This document shows, piece after piece, positions 39,459 to 49,214 of a stretch of 64,000 bases of DNA (the stretch's first letter is position 1; each line of letters begins with the position of its first letter). A program made the translations under genes and the position numbers. The notes under the pieces were generated by a model. The model did no database searches and had not been told where the DNA came from. It saw only the letters and a program-made list of their open reading frames with translations. This DNA is from DASQDN01 sp963825845 (lineage in GTDB: Bacteria; Acidobacteriota; Terriglobia; Bryobacterales; Bryobacteraceae), in NCBI GenBank assembly GCA_963825845.1, contig CAWGVL010000009.1:13853-77852 (forward strand). Reading direction: 5' to 3'.

Positions 39459-40706
39459 TCACCGCGATGCGGTAACCGAATCGATGAGATACAAACTTCG
39501 GGCATACCGCGAGCGGACTTCGTTGTAACTCTGCATAATTTCATTGAACGCCCGCTGAGCGTCCAGGAACTCGATCAGGGTCGCTTCACCTCGGCGATAG
39601 GAATATTCGGTCGTCTGGCGCACGTTCTTTGCCCGGGACAGCATGTCTCCTTCTACCTTCGAAAGCAGTTCGCGCGAGGAGGAATATTGCTGCCATGCGC
39701 TCAGAACTTCATTGTCGACTTTCGCCTCCAGCGCCCGGATCTGCGCGGCGGCCTGGTCCACCTCCCGTTCGGCGCGCACGATCTCTCCCTGATTGCGATT
39801 GAAGACGGGTAACGGCGCGCTGATGAAGATACCCAGCGAGTTGCCCATTCCGCTGGGAGCCTGCTGCCGGCGGTACTCCGCTCCGGCCGTGTAGTCGATT
39901 TTGCCTTGCGCGATCTGCAGTCGGAGATCAGCCTGATTCCGGACCTGAGCCTGTCTAATCTCGAGTAGGTCCGGCCTGCGGGTCTTGGCAAGATCCCGAA
40001 TCCCGTCTATCGTCCGCGTTGCTTCATCCCTGCGCATTGGCCCCGTCACATCCAAGTCATCGGTCGACCCGGGCCTCGCAAGCAGCAGTTGTAATCGGCT
40101 TTTTGCCTGCAACAACTGGAGTTCCGCCTGTCGAACCGCCGTCTCGTACTGCATGGCCGCTATGCGCGACCGTTCGAGTTCTACCCCGGCAAGATCACCG
40201 GTCCGCACACGCTCCGTGTTGACGGCAACAATGCCGTTCAGGCTTCGCAAGCTATCCTGCGCGAGCGAGAGATTTTCTTTCGCGACCTGTACGTCGAGAA
40301 ATGCGCTTTCGACATCGTAGACAAGCCTCCGCAGACTGTCCTGAAATCCGAGTTCGGCCAGCCGCTTTTGCGCTGCCGCGTACTCAATGCGATTAGCGCG
40401 CTTGCGCCCGCGCTCGAGAATGAAGTCGGTTCGGAGCGCATACTCGTTCGGTCCGCCGTTATTGATTGTGTTGTATCCGGTGCCGAGCAGGTCGAGGTGA
40501 TCGCCACTGACCGTCATTACCGGATTCGGACGCAGCTTGGCCGTGATCTGTCTCGCCTCGGCCACACTGATGTTGTATCGCTCGGCAGCCAAATCGAGAT
40601 TATTCGATACGGCTTGACTGATCGCGTCTTCGATGGTGATCGGAGGAGCGGGCTGCGCGAGAAGGACCGCACACACCGTTGTGAATGCGAGAAGAAGGCG
40701 TTTCAT
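39459..40706 (-). CDS. Outer-membrane efflux protein (TolC/CusC-type)
   Basis: A 415-residue protein with signal peptide MKRLLLAFTTVCAVLLAQ and two OEP repeats: ITIEDAISQAVSNNLDLAAE, then long heptad-rich helices (LRRLVYDVESAFLDVQVAKE, AQDSLRSLNGIVAVNTERVR) and the second copy (RRPDLLEIRQAQVRNQADLR, EAKVDNEVLSAWQQYSSSRE, YSYRRGEATLIEFLDAQRAF). These form the periplasmic tunnel of tripartite pumps. It starts two bases from the stop of the RND pump gene, so it is the last gene of a leftward B-A-C operon. Confidence 0.9.
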   Translation of the reverse strand: MKRLLLAFTTVCAVLLAQPAPPITIEDAISQAVSNNLDLAAERYNISVAEARQITAKLRPNPVMTVSGDHLDLLGTGYNTINNGGPNEYALRTDFILERGRKRANRIEYAAAQKRLAELGFQDSLRRLVYDVESAFLDVQVAKENLSLAQDSLRSLNGIVAVNTERVRTGDLAGVELERSRIAAMQYETAVRQAELQLLQAKSRLQLLLARPGSTDDLDVTGPMRRDEATRTIDGIRDLAKTRRPDLLEIRQAQVRNQADLRLQIAQGKIDYTAGAEYRRQQAPSGMGNSLGIFISAPLPVFNRNQGEIVRAEREVDQAAAQIRALEAKVDNEVLSAWQQYSSSRELLSKVEGDMLSRAKNVRQTTEYSYRRGEATLIEFLDAQRAFNEIMQSYNEVRSRYARSLYLIDSVTASR

Positions 40707-40708
40707 GG

Positions 40709-43700
40709 TTAGAGAGTTTCCGTGTCCGGGCCCGCATGGAACATCAGATACAGTGCGGGCAATACAATCAGCGTCAGAATGGTCGCTGACACGAGTCCAC
40801 CGATGATGACCACAGCGAGAGGCCGCTGCACTTCCGAGCCCATTCCATGAGATAGAGCCATGGGCAGCAATCCGAGCATCGCCAGCAACGAAGTCATCAG
40901 CACCGTTCGCAACCTGGTCTGCGCCCCTTCATAAACTGCTCCGTACGGAGCCACGCCCGATGCCTGGAGTTGATCGAAATGGCTGACCATGACTACGCCG
41001 TTCAGCACTGCTTGTCCAAACAACGCTATGAAGCCGATCGCGGCCGAGACACTGAGATGTATCCCCGTCAGATAGAGCGCAAGGATTCCACCAATCAGAG
41101 CAAATGGCACGTTCAATAAGATGAGAGCCGCGCTCTTAACGGTTTTGAAGGCCTCGAACAGAAGCACGAAGATCAACAGCACGCTGACGGGAACGATCAT
41201 GATCAGGCGCCCCATCGCGCGCTGCTGGTTCTCGAACTCTCCGCCCCAGGTGATCGTGTAGCCCTGAGGGAGTTTAAGGCTCTTGCCGACTGCATTCTGC
41301 ATCTCCTGAACCAGACTGCCCATGTCACGGCCCTTGATGAAAACTCCGATTGCCGCAGTGCTGCGCCCGGCCTCGCGGCTGATGTTCATGATGCCTTCCT
41401 GCACGCCGATCTTGGCCACCTGATCGAGCGGTATCTGCGAGTGGTCCGGAGCATCGAGCAGCAATCCTCGAAGCGCCTCGACATTGCTGCGTTCTTCTTC
41501 ACGCATCCGGACAACGACTCCGAATCGCTTCTCTCCTTCCCACATTTGCGTCGCGGGCCGGCCGCCGAGCGCAGTCTCGATGACATCCTGCACGTCGGCA
41601 ACGTTGAGACCATAGCGAGCAGCGCGGGCGCGATCGATCTCGATCTGCAACTGCGGAACTCGTCCGGCGCGGTCGACGAAAGCGCGCGCCGACCCCGCGA
41701 ATGGGAGTGATGAGCTTGAGAACTTCAGTCGATCTTGGTCTTGAGCAAATCAGGGTCATCCCCGAAAAGCTTGACCACGATCTGACCGTCAATCTGAGAG
41801 ATGGATTCGAGGACGCTGTCGCGAATGGGCTGGGAGAACGATGGATTGAATGCCCGGATGTTCATCGAGCATCTTCTCCATCTTGCGCGATCAACTGCTC
41901 CTTCGTTACATGCGGCCGCCACTGCTCCTCCGGCTTCAGATCCACGAGCACTTCGGTCATGTTGATGGGCTTAGGGTCGGTTCCGTCGTCGGGACGACCG
42001 GCTTGCGAAACGACACGCTCCACTTCGGGTATCCCGAGAAGTTCTTCCCGCACGTGGTGCAACGTCCGGTTGACTTCACCGGGAGCGATGCCGGGCGGCA
42101 GAGTGAAATTCACCCAGATACTGCCCTCATTGAGTTCCGGAAGAAACTCCGAACCGAGTTGCGGGACCAGCATGAGGGTCGCGACGAGGGCCACCCCCGC
42201 TACCAGCAGCACTATCCTGGGCCGCGAGAGCGCCGGCGTCAGCACGGCCCGGTACGCGCGATGCGCGTACCGCACGATGACGTTCTCTTTCTCCTCTTCG
42301 CCTCGTCGCATCAGGTAGACGCATAGGACCGGGACAAGCGTCAGCGAGAACAGCAGCGATCCAATCAGCGCCGATGTAATCGTGTACGCCATGGGCGCGA
42401 AGATGCGTCCTTCATGCCGCTGCAACGTGAAGATCGGGATGTGGGCGATGATGATGATCAGCATCGAGAAGAACGTGGGCCGGCCCACCTCGGCCGCGGC
42501 TTCCGCCACGAGTTCTTTGAACGAGCCGATGCGGGTGCTCGTCGTGCGATACGCGGCGGAAGATATTCTCGACGACGATGACGGCGCCATCCACGATGAT
42601 GCCGAAGTCCATGGCGCCCGAGCGAAAGCAAATTGGCGGGAATGCCCTTCAGACGAAGTCCGATAAACGTCGCAAGCAGCGCCAGCGGAATGACGACGGC
42701 CACAATCGCCGCAGGCCGGAATCTTCCCAGAAATAGAAACAGCACGAGGCAGACCAGCAGCGCGCCTTCGCCGAGGTTCTTGAATACCGTGTGCAGCGTG
42801 TTGTCCGATGAGCCAGGCGCGGTCGTAGTATGGCACGACTTCGACGCCCTTCGGCAGAATGCTGTTGTTCAGCTCGTCGATCTTTGCTTTGACACCTGCG
42901 AGAACGACGCTGGGGTTCTCCCCTTTGCGCATCAGGATCGTGCCGTTGACGATGTCGTCCTTGCCGTCCATGCCGACCATGCCCTGGCGCTGCTGAAAGC
43001 CGGTATTCACATCCGCCACGTCACTGATCAGAACCGGAATGCCGCTCATGCTCCGCGACCACAACGTTGCGGATGTCCTCGGGCGATCGCAGCAGACCGA
43101 CTCCGCGGATGATGAACTGCTGCTCGCCTTGCTCGATATAGCCTCCGCCGGCGTTCATATTGCCGCGGGCCAGCGCAGCGAATACCTGCTGCAAGAGTGA
43201 TGCCGTGCGACTTCAGCCTGGTCAAGTCGGGGACGACCTGATATTGCTTGATGAAGCCTCCGCGCTGACAACGTCCGCGACGCCGGGAACCATTTTCAGA
43301 TTGCGCTCGACGACCCAATCCTGCAGGGTCCGCGAGTTCCATTGCGTCGTATGTATCGGATTTGAGATAGACGCGATAGATCTCTCCAATCGGGACTGGA
43401 TAAAGGAGCGAGTTCAGGCTGAACACCCTCCGGCAGTTCCACGGATCGAACGCGTTCGAGCACTTGCTGCCTGGCGAAGTAATTGTCGGCTTCGTCATCG
43501 AATGTGATGTATGTCGACGATAGTCCGTACTGCGTATGGGAGAAGACGCGCAACGGAGTGCGGCAGGCCGACCAAGCGCGATCTCCAGCGGAATCGTGAC
43601 CTGCTTCTCGACTTCCTCGGCCGCGTGACCCGGATACAGAGTCACGACAGTGACTTGAATGTCGGTGACGTCGGGAAATGCCTCGATCGGCAGAGTCTGG

Positions 43701-43792
43701 AATGCGAAGATGCCGACGCCGATAAAGAGAACCAGGAGCAGAAAAATAAACAGCGGCTGATGAACAGCGAAGAAGATAATTTTTCGGAGCAT
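40709..43792 (-). CDS. Heavy-metal RND efflux pump CusA/CzcA, multiply frameshifted
   Basis: An inner-membrane proton-driven pump of about 1030 residues. ATG 43792 gives MLRKIIFFAVHQPLFIFLLL and FQTLPIEAFPDVTDIQVTVV, typical of the HME branch. Coding then moves through at least six frame changes (near 43560, 43440, 43330, 43190, 43055, 42800, 42620 and 41870-41700), preserving segments such as YGLSSTYITFDDEADNYFAR, YDAMEL, GFQQRQGMVGMDGKDDIVNG, DFGIIVDGAVIVVENIF (charged membrane helix), LGSEFLPELNEGSIWVNFTL and, near the end, ALFGQAVLNGVVMVSHFDQL. The HME-type membrane charges and the periplasmic Met/His content suggest Cu, Ag, Zn, Co or Cd; the exact ion is not readable. Confidence 0.88.
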
Positions 43793-43796
43793 CGGA

Positions 43797-44978
43797 TTAG
43801 AGTGCGGCTTTCAGGTAGATGGAGCCCTTCGTAACTACCCGGTCGCCCGGTTTTATCCCGCTGACCACCGAGAATCCTCCGTCGAACGGCTTACCGAGAT
43901 CCACCGGGGTTGAGAGGAACCGTCCCGGAGATTGTTCGACGAAAACGAAATCCTTATCGCTGGATCGAATGACCGCGCCGGCTGGAATCCATGCCGCGGC
44001 GACGATTCCATCGGCATATCGCAGGCGGCCGAACATTTCGGGCCGAAGACGTCCTCCGGGATTGTCTAATTCGGCAGTGACCTTTATGGTGCGGGTCTCG
44101 CTATTTACGGTGTCGGCGATCCGCGTGACACGGCCTTTGAAGGTCTGGCCAGGATATGCGATCAGTTCGAGATCAGCCGTGCCGCCTATCTTGCAGAATC
44201 GAATTTTGCTCTCCGGCACGTCGGTTGTGGCCCAGACGCGGCTAAGGTCGGCCACAGTTACGAGCGGCGTATTGATCTCGTTACGAAACTCACCGCCGAC
44301 CACACTGATCTCCAGCACCCTGCCAGAGATCGGCGCGGTTACAGTCACGTGCTGCTGAAATTGACCGGCTTTAAGTCCGAGGAGTTCGAGGCGCCGCCGG
44401 GCCTGGTCGCGCGACGTACGCGCCTGTTCAAGTGAAGCGCGTGTGAGAGCCTCCACTGTTTGTGCCGCCAGCGCTTCTTTCTGCGCGATGGCCTGGTGCT
44501 CATATAAGTCGTTCATTCGCGTGAGATCCGCTTCCGCTTTCGCAACCGCAAGTTCCGCTTGTCTCACGGAGGATTCGGCCTGCACATAGCCGGATTCGGC
44601 TTCGCCGATGACCGAGCTCTCCAGGGTAAGCAGCGGTTGACCCTGTTTTACCGAATCCCCAAGCTTGGTCATCACGCGCACCACGCGGCCAGGAACTGGC
44701 AGAACGGCATGGCCGACCTGGTTCGGATTTACCTCAATCTTTGCGGGCGCGACGATTTCATCGGCGGGGACGTTGACCGTCTTGACCGGTTCGATCGACA
44801 TCTGTTTGAGCTCGGGCGCATCCGCGCCAAGAGAGACCTCCCCCTTCGGAAGAGGGCGGACAGGCGCAGAGGGTGCTTCCTCGGCGGCACTCTTATCGTG
44901 TTCACCACAGCCGCTCAAGCACATAGCGGCGACACAACTGATTAATACCGGCAGGATCGGGAGGCGGATGATGAGCAT
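43797..44978 (-). CDS. Efflux RND periplasmic adaptor (CusB/CzcB-type) lipoprotein
   Basis: A 393-residue membrane-fusion protein. The leader LISCVAAMCLSGCGE gives a lipobox. The biotinyl-lipoyl-like half-motifs are AVLPVPGRVVRVMTKLGDSV KQGQPL and VTVTAPISGRVLEIS, enclosing a long helical hairpin (SSVRQAELAVAKAEADLTRM to ARTSRDQARRRLELLGL). A beta-barrel and membrane-proximal domain follow (VWATTDVPESKIRF, GRVTRIADTVNSETRTIKV, SGIKPGDRVVTKGSIYL). It links the RND pump to the outer-membrane channel. It is the first gene of the leftward operon, four bases from the pump. Confidence 0.92.
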   Translation of the reverse strand: MLIIRLPILPVLISCVAAMCLSGCGEHDKSAAEEAPSAPVRPLPKGEVSLGADAPELKQMSIEPVKTVNVPADEIVAPAKIEVNPNQVGHAVLPVPGRVVRVMTKLGDSVKQGQPLLTLESSVIGEAESGYVQAESSVRQAELAVAKAEADLTRMNDLYEHQAIAQKEALAAQTVEALTRASLEQARTSRDQARRRLELLGLKAGQFQQHVTVTAPISGRVLEISVVGGEFRNEINTPLVTVADLSRVWATTDVPESKIRFCKIGGTADLELIAYPGQTFKGRVTRIADTVNSETRTIKVTAELDNPGGRLRPEMFGRLRYADGIVAAAWIPAGAVIRSSDKDFVFVEQSPGRFLSTPVDLGKPFDGGFSVVSGIKPGDRVVTKGSIYLKAAL

Positions 44979-45353
44979 TCAGGCGTTTCTTCTCGCCCAT
45001 TATCGTTCGCGGATAACAAGGCGGACCATAGCCTTACAAAGGGGGTGCTTGTACAGTAAACAGGGGATTTTACAAAGTTGTGCATATTACACTGTGTCAC
45101 CCGCTCCCGGAGGTGCCGCGCGCGACCACCGTCGCTCGGCAAATAATTCGTACGCTGAATTCACCGTGACATTGCAATGTAGATAACAGAAATACCGCCC
45201 TGTATTTCAAGGAAATTCTGTGCTCGTTTTGATTGACGTTGCATGGAATTCACGCCTATACTTTCAGCTTCCATTGCATACCACTTGGAGCAGGGGACAA
45301 AGTATCCCGCTTTACACGCATAACGCGACCGCCGTTTCCGGCTTGAAATTAAG
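44979..45353. other. Divergent intergenic region between efflux operon and sigma-54 activator
   Basis: About 375 bases that must hold the promoters of both the leftward efflux operon and the rightward regulator. A 12-base perfect palindrome, ACATTGCAATGT, lies at 45169-45180. I looked for TGGCAC-N5-TTGC sigma-54 elements on both strands and found no good match. The region is AT-richer than the flanks. Confidence 0.5.
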
Positions 45354-46744
45354 ATGGCGGACTGGACCATTTGGCACTTATTCACGGGAAAGGACGCGTC
45401 CAAAACAGCGGCGCCACTTGCATATTTGGCGCAGGCGGGCTGCCAAATGCAACCTTGGCGGCCGTCCGCGCGAAATGGGGATTACGGGCTCGCGTTCTTT
45501 GACGAGCGCACACCGGAAATTGCGGATGTCCTTCAGCAAACAAGTTGCGGAGGACTGCGCCGAGTGCTCGCAATTTCCGTGGAAGACCGACGTCTGCCTG
45601 CAAAGGACGTGCAATTCCTGCTGCGAAATGGCGCGTGGGATTATCTTTGCTGGCCGTCTTCCGCCGACTTGACGGCCGAGATCCTTCCGCGCCTCGAGCG
45701 ATGGCGCGAGATCGACAATATCCTGGGATCCGCGCTGGTTCAGGAGAATCTCGTGGGCGCGAGCCGCGAGTGGGTTCGAGTGCTCCGCGATATCGTCGAG
45801 TTCGCCCGGTTCACCAGCGCGCCTGCGCTGATAACAGGCGAGAGCGGCACAGGAAAGGAACTCGCAGCCCGCCTGATCCATGCGCTCTCGCCGGATCGGC
45901 GCGACAACGAATTAGTTGTGGTTGACTGCACAACCATCGTCTCCGAACTCTCGGGAAGCGAGCTATTCGGACATGAACGCGGCGCGTACACCGGGGCGAC
46001 CGGTCCACGGACGGGCGCGTTTGAACTGGCTCATGGAGGTACGCTTTTCCTGGATGAAGTTGGCGAATTGCCCCTTCCGCTGCAGGCTCAATTGTTGCGA
46101 GCGATACAGGAGCACACTTATAAACGTGTCGGAGGAAACGAGTGGCGTACCGCAGACTTCCGCCTTGTGTGCGCGACCAATCGACCCTTGCTCGACGACG
46201 TGAAGGAAGGGCGGTTCCGATCAGACCTTTACTATCGCATTGCAGCCGGCACGTTTCGGCTTCCTTGCTTGCGAGAAAGGCGCGAGGATATTCTGCCGCT
46301 GGCGCGGCACTTCTTGCGGACGGCGCGCCCCGATTGCGCTGAGCTGGATTTCACCGACTCCGTCGAACAATGGCTAGTCACACGCGAATATCCCGGCAAC
46401 ATCCGCGATCTGAAGCAGACCATCACTCGCATCGGTTATCGGCACGTTGGGCCTGGAGCGATCAGCTTCGGCGATGTGCCTCCGAGCGAGCGTGAATGCG
46501 ATATCGACCAGGCGGATTGGGCGGATGGCGGTTTCGAGGAGGCGATTCGTCATGCGGTCGCGCTCGGGACTGAATTGAAAGAGATCAGCCGCAAGTCCAC
46601 CGAGATTGCGATTCGCGTGGCTATTGAGGAAGCGAACGGCAACCTCCCGCGAGCCGCAAAGCGGCTCGGGTTACGGATCGCGCGTTGCAGATGCGGCGCG
46701 CTCGCGGAAATGGGGATTTCAGGGCCGCATCGGAAGATAGATAA
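45354..46744 (+). CDS. Sigma-54-dependent transcriptional activator with degenerate receiver
   Basis: ATG 45354 starts MADWTIWHLFTGKD. Residues 1-125 have a receiver-like shape (LAFFDERTPEIADVLQQ, VLAIS, FLLRNGAWDYLCWPSS) but the usual phospho-Asp and conserved Lys are not evident. The AAA+ domain has GESGTGKE (Walker A), LFGHERGAYTGAT (sigma-54 contact loop, GAYTGA rather than GAFTGA), GGTLFLDEVGELPL (Walker B), and REYPGNIRDLKQTI. Correcting one missing base near 46670 gives a Fis-type helix-turn-helix AAKRLGVTDRALQMRR and a TAA at 46744; uncorrected, the frame runs on antisense to the amidohydrolase. About 464 residues in all. Its target may be the divergent efflux operon or genes elsewhere. 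Confidence 0.85.
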
Positions 46745-46750
46745 CACGTT

Positions 46751-47569
46751 TCAGTCCGCGAAGAGTTCGGTATTCCACGGATCGGACCCGTCGGGTTGCG
46801 GCGTGGCTCTTACGGTGACGGGAGCGGTCATCGACGGCTTACCGCGCTTGGAGATCAGACGCAGGAGATTGCCCGCCACTATCAACTGTTCATCGCGAGG
46901 GTTGAGATGGAGAGCCCGAATCTTCGCGAGTTCAACACCAGGATGCAGCCATGGGCCATCGGAACCGAAGAGAATCTTTCGTGGACCGGCTCGTTTCAGG
47001 GCTTGTTCCAGAAGATCGAATCGCCGTACACCTGCAGTGTCTGTGAATATGTTCGGATGCCGCACGAGATGGTCGGTGATGGCGACCTGCGCCCTCCAAT
47101 CATCCGCGAAACTGCCGAGGTGCGGAATGATGAAGTTGACATCCGGGTACTCCACTGCCAGGAGTTCGACGGTGGACACCTCGCCCATGACGTCATACAG
47201 AACGGGTACGGCGAACAGCCGTGCAACGTCGCAGATCTCGCGGCTGATGCGCGCGTCATAGCGGTGGACCTTGATACCTCGGAATCCAAACTGCTGCACT
47301 GCCTCACCGACCATCGTGCGCACGAGGCCGCGGTCGCGCTCGGCGTGAACGAAGGCGAATCCGAAGAAGCGATCCGGTTGACGCGCGATGATCCCGGCTA
47401 CCTCGCGATTCGCAACCGCATAGTTGGAATGAAATGCGGGGAAGAGAACGGTATGTGTGATACCAGCCTCACGCGCTCGGGCGACGTATCGCTCGAGCGG
47501 CGCGGACGTATCCCAGGGTCCAGTAAGCCCGTCCCCGCTACCAGCATGGCAGTGGCAATCGATGATCAT
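46751..47569 (-). CDS. Amidohydrolase-2 family TIM barrel
   Basis: A 272-residue protein. MIIDCHCHAGSGDG supplies the HxH metal site, GFRGIKVHRYDARIS the barrel centre, VLYDVMGE, FIIPHLGSFADDW a third His, and RKILFGSDGPWLHPGVELAK the catalytic Asp. This is the ACMSD/uracil-type amidohydrolase_2 fold that decarboxylates or hydrolyses small acids with a zinc or manganese ion. The substrate is unknown. It is the last gene of the nine-gene leftward cluster, nine bases after the 127-residue protein, and is convergent with the sigma-54 activator (6-base gap). Confidence 0.85.
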   Translation of the reverse strand: MIIDCHCHAGSGDGLTGPWDTSAPLERYVARAREAGITHTVLFPAFHSNYAVANREVAGIIARQPDRFFGFAFVHAERDRGLVRTMVGEAVQQFGFRGIKVHRYDARISREICDVARLFAVPVLYDVMGEVSTVELLAVEYPDVNFIIPHLGSFADDWRAQVAITDHLVRHPNIFTDTAGVRRFDLLEQALKRAGPRKILFGSDGPWLHPGVELAKIRALHLNPRDEQLIVAGNLLRLISKRGKPSMTAPVTVRATPQPDGSDPWNTELFAD

Positions 47570-47578
47570 GCCGCGAAG

Positions 47579-47962
47579 TTACTTACCCAACTTTCGTATT
47601 GCATCGATCGTGAAGGCAGCGCTGACCAATTCACGGATGCCATTCCACTCCTTAATGAGCGTTCGCTCCGATTTGTTCAATCTGCGGCCGCCGAGTTCGG
47701 GATGGCGTTTGTGAAACACGAGATCCGTGAGCTTGTTCGGATCCGTAGTTCCTTTATCGATTGCATCCAAAACCATGTCGAGTTCTATTCTCGTTTTCGA
47801 CGGTGGGCCACCGATGGTCACCTTACCCTTCGGGCCTTCCATCTCCAGCGTTTCGGGCTCGAAAGCCAGTTCGCCACTGTTCGCAGTCGCCCAGCCGCTG
47901 CCCGTTTTCCGGATGAAACCCCAGTCGGTTTCAGCTTCAGATTCTCTATTCCATCCACACAT
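47579..47962 (-). CDS. 127-residue protein of the acidic-leader cluster, unknown function
   Basis: ATG 47962 is preceded by GGAGGTGAATTT, a strong ribosome-binding site, so I prefer it to the longer open frame from 48043. The protein begins MCGWNRESEAETDWGFIRKT, has an acidic segment (LAFEPETLEMEGPKG) and ends in a conserved-looking block: LVFHKRHPELGGRRLNKSER followed by LIKEWNGIRELV. The RHPE-GGR-L-EW-IR layout resembles short proteins I have seen near acid-rich proteins and proteases in other bacteria, but no function is known to me. It sits 22 bases after the protease gene. Confidence 0.65.
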   Translation of the reverse strand: MCGWNRESEAETDWGFIRKTGSGWATANSGELAFEPETLEMEGPKGKVTIGGPPSKTRIELDMVLDAIDKGTTDPNKLTDLVFHKRHPELGGRRLNKSERTLIKEWNGIRELVSAAFTIDAIRKLGK

Positions 47963-47984
47963 AAATTCACCTCCAGGTATTGAT

Positions 47985-49087
47985 TCAGAACGGCAGTAAC
48001 AGCCGATTCCACGTGATAGGGCCGACGATGCCGTCGACCACAAGCCTCATGGCTTTCTGAAAAGCCTTGGAGGCCGCTGACGTTTTTGGGCCAAAGTCGC
48101 CATCGACTTTCAACTGCGGCAGTCCCGCTGATGGCGTAACGGCGAGCCAGATGTTCAGCCTGTACTGAAGCTCGACGACTGCCAAGCCTTTCGACTTCAT
48201 GCGGATTGTGGGTCGCCCCGCCGATCCACCCGGGGGCGAGGTCGGGGGAAAGAAACTATGCGCACGAATAAACTCGAGGACGGAGGGTCGAACGAAAACT
48301 CCGCGGTTGTTGACGTCAGGGAATTCCGCCGTACTGTCACCCGAGATATGTACCGCGAGCAGCGTCCGTCCTGAAGCACGATCGATTTCGTGCCACACAG
48401 GACTACCGCTATTTCCTCCGAACGTGTCGTTCTCATATTCGAGCAGCCCGAGCGGTGTTACGCGAGTTGCCCGGTTCGTGTCGATATATTGATGTTGCGC
48501 GGCAAGGTTTGACCCGGACACAAAGCACGGGTCGCGCCGGCCGCCCAAGTGCGTTGCGGCCGGTAGATCCGCAGGGTATCCGGAGAGACTGACCCTGGTT
48601 CCGGCGGCGACCGAGGGCGCGCCTCCTGAAGAACCGATGTGCCTACCGAATCGCCGGGCCACTTGAACGGATTGAAGGTCCACCAATTGGCGGAGTTCCC
48701 TAGTGGATTCCGCAGGACGATGACTCCGTAATCCGTTGCGGACGAGGCGACGAAACCCGGAGCGAACACGAATAAAGCGGCAGCAGAGATTCCGAACGGG
48801 GTTCCCGACGGTCCGTTTCGCCCTGGCGCGACCTGGGTCAGCGCTGCGGAGACGCCATCCATGTTGTGACCTGCTGTAAGGACGGTGCGTGGTCCTATGA
48901 GAGTGCCGCTGCCGACACGCATCGTCATTGGATTAATGGGTGTCTGGATCGAACAGATGTAGCGAAAGGGCGCGGCCGTTGTGGCCCGTATACAGGTACG
49001 GGTATCGACAGGAGGGATGACCTCTTCGTCGCGCCTGCCGCGGAACATATTTAGCGGCTCCGCTTCGAAGCCCAATTGATCGTGCAT
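47985..49087 (-). CDS. Trypsin-like serine protease with C-terminal peptidoglycan-binding domain, one frameshift
   Basis: ATG 49087 starts MHDQLGFEAEPLNMFRGRRD, an acidic leader without a signal peptide. The chymotrypsin-fold protease has GSGTLIGPRTVLTAGHN (His), ATDYGVIVL (Asp) and, after a one-base shift near 48640, NDTFGGNSGSPVWHE (Ser), so the triad is complete; the pattern is that of V8/glutamyl-endopeptidase-like enzymes. The C-terminal 70 residues form a peptidoglycan-binding_1 domain (VVELQYRLNIWL, VDGDFGPKTSAASKAFQKAM, VDGIVGPITWNRL). Full length about 366 residues. It starts two bases before the stop region of the 41-residue acidic ORF. Confidence 0.86.
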
Positions 49088-49088
49088 G

Positions 49089-49214
49089 TTATCTCTGGGT
49101 GCTCTCCTGTGTTATCTGCTGTTGATGGTTTTTCGAAATCGACTCGGATCGCAACTCGTCGAAGACCTGGAAGTCTTCAAACGGTTCGGGCTCGAAACTC
49201 AGTTCCTCGTACAT
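49089..49214 (-). CDS. 41-residue acidic peptide
   Basis: ATG 49214 to TAA 49089 encodes MYEELSFEPEPFEDFQVFDE followed by a polar tail rich in Gln. It overlaps the end of the PLP-enzyme gene by 38 bases and ends one base before the protease start. Its opening resembles the acidic leaders of the protease (LGFEAEPLN) and the two paralogues further upstream. It is too short for most gene callers; I accept it because of its fit between two genes and that resemblance. Confidence 0.5.
   Translation of the reverse strand: MYEELSFEPEPFEDFQVFDELRSESISKNHQQQITQESTQR

Noticed and set aside
44979..45353. Sigma-54 promoter upstream of the efflux operon
   Set aside because: The only TGGCAC-like match lies inside the regulator gene with wrong downstream bases.
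46745..47261. Continuation of the sigma-54 activator frame to 635 residues
   Set aside because: It is antisense to the amidohydrolase, and one base correction near 46670 gives a proper Fis-type helix-turn-helix and stop at 46744.
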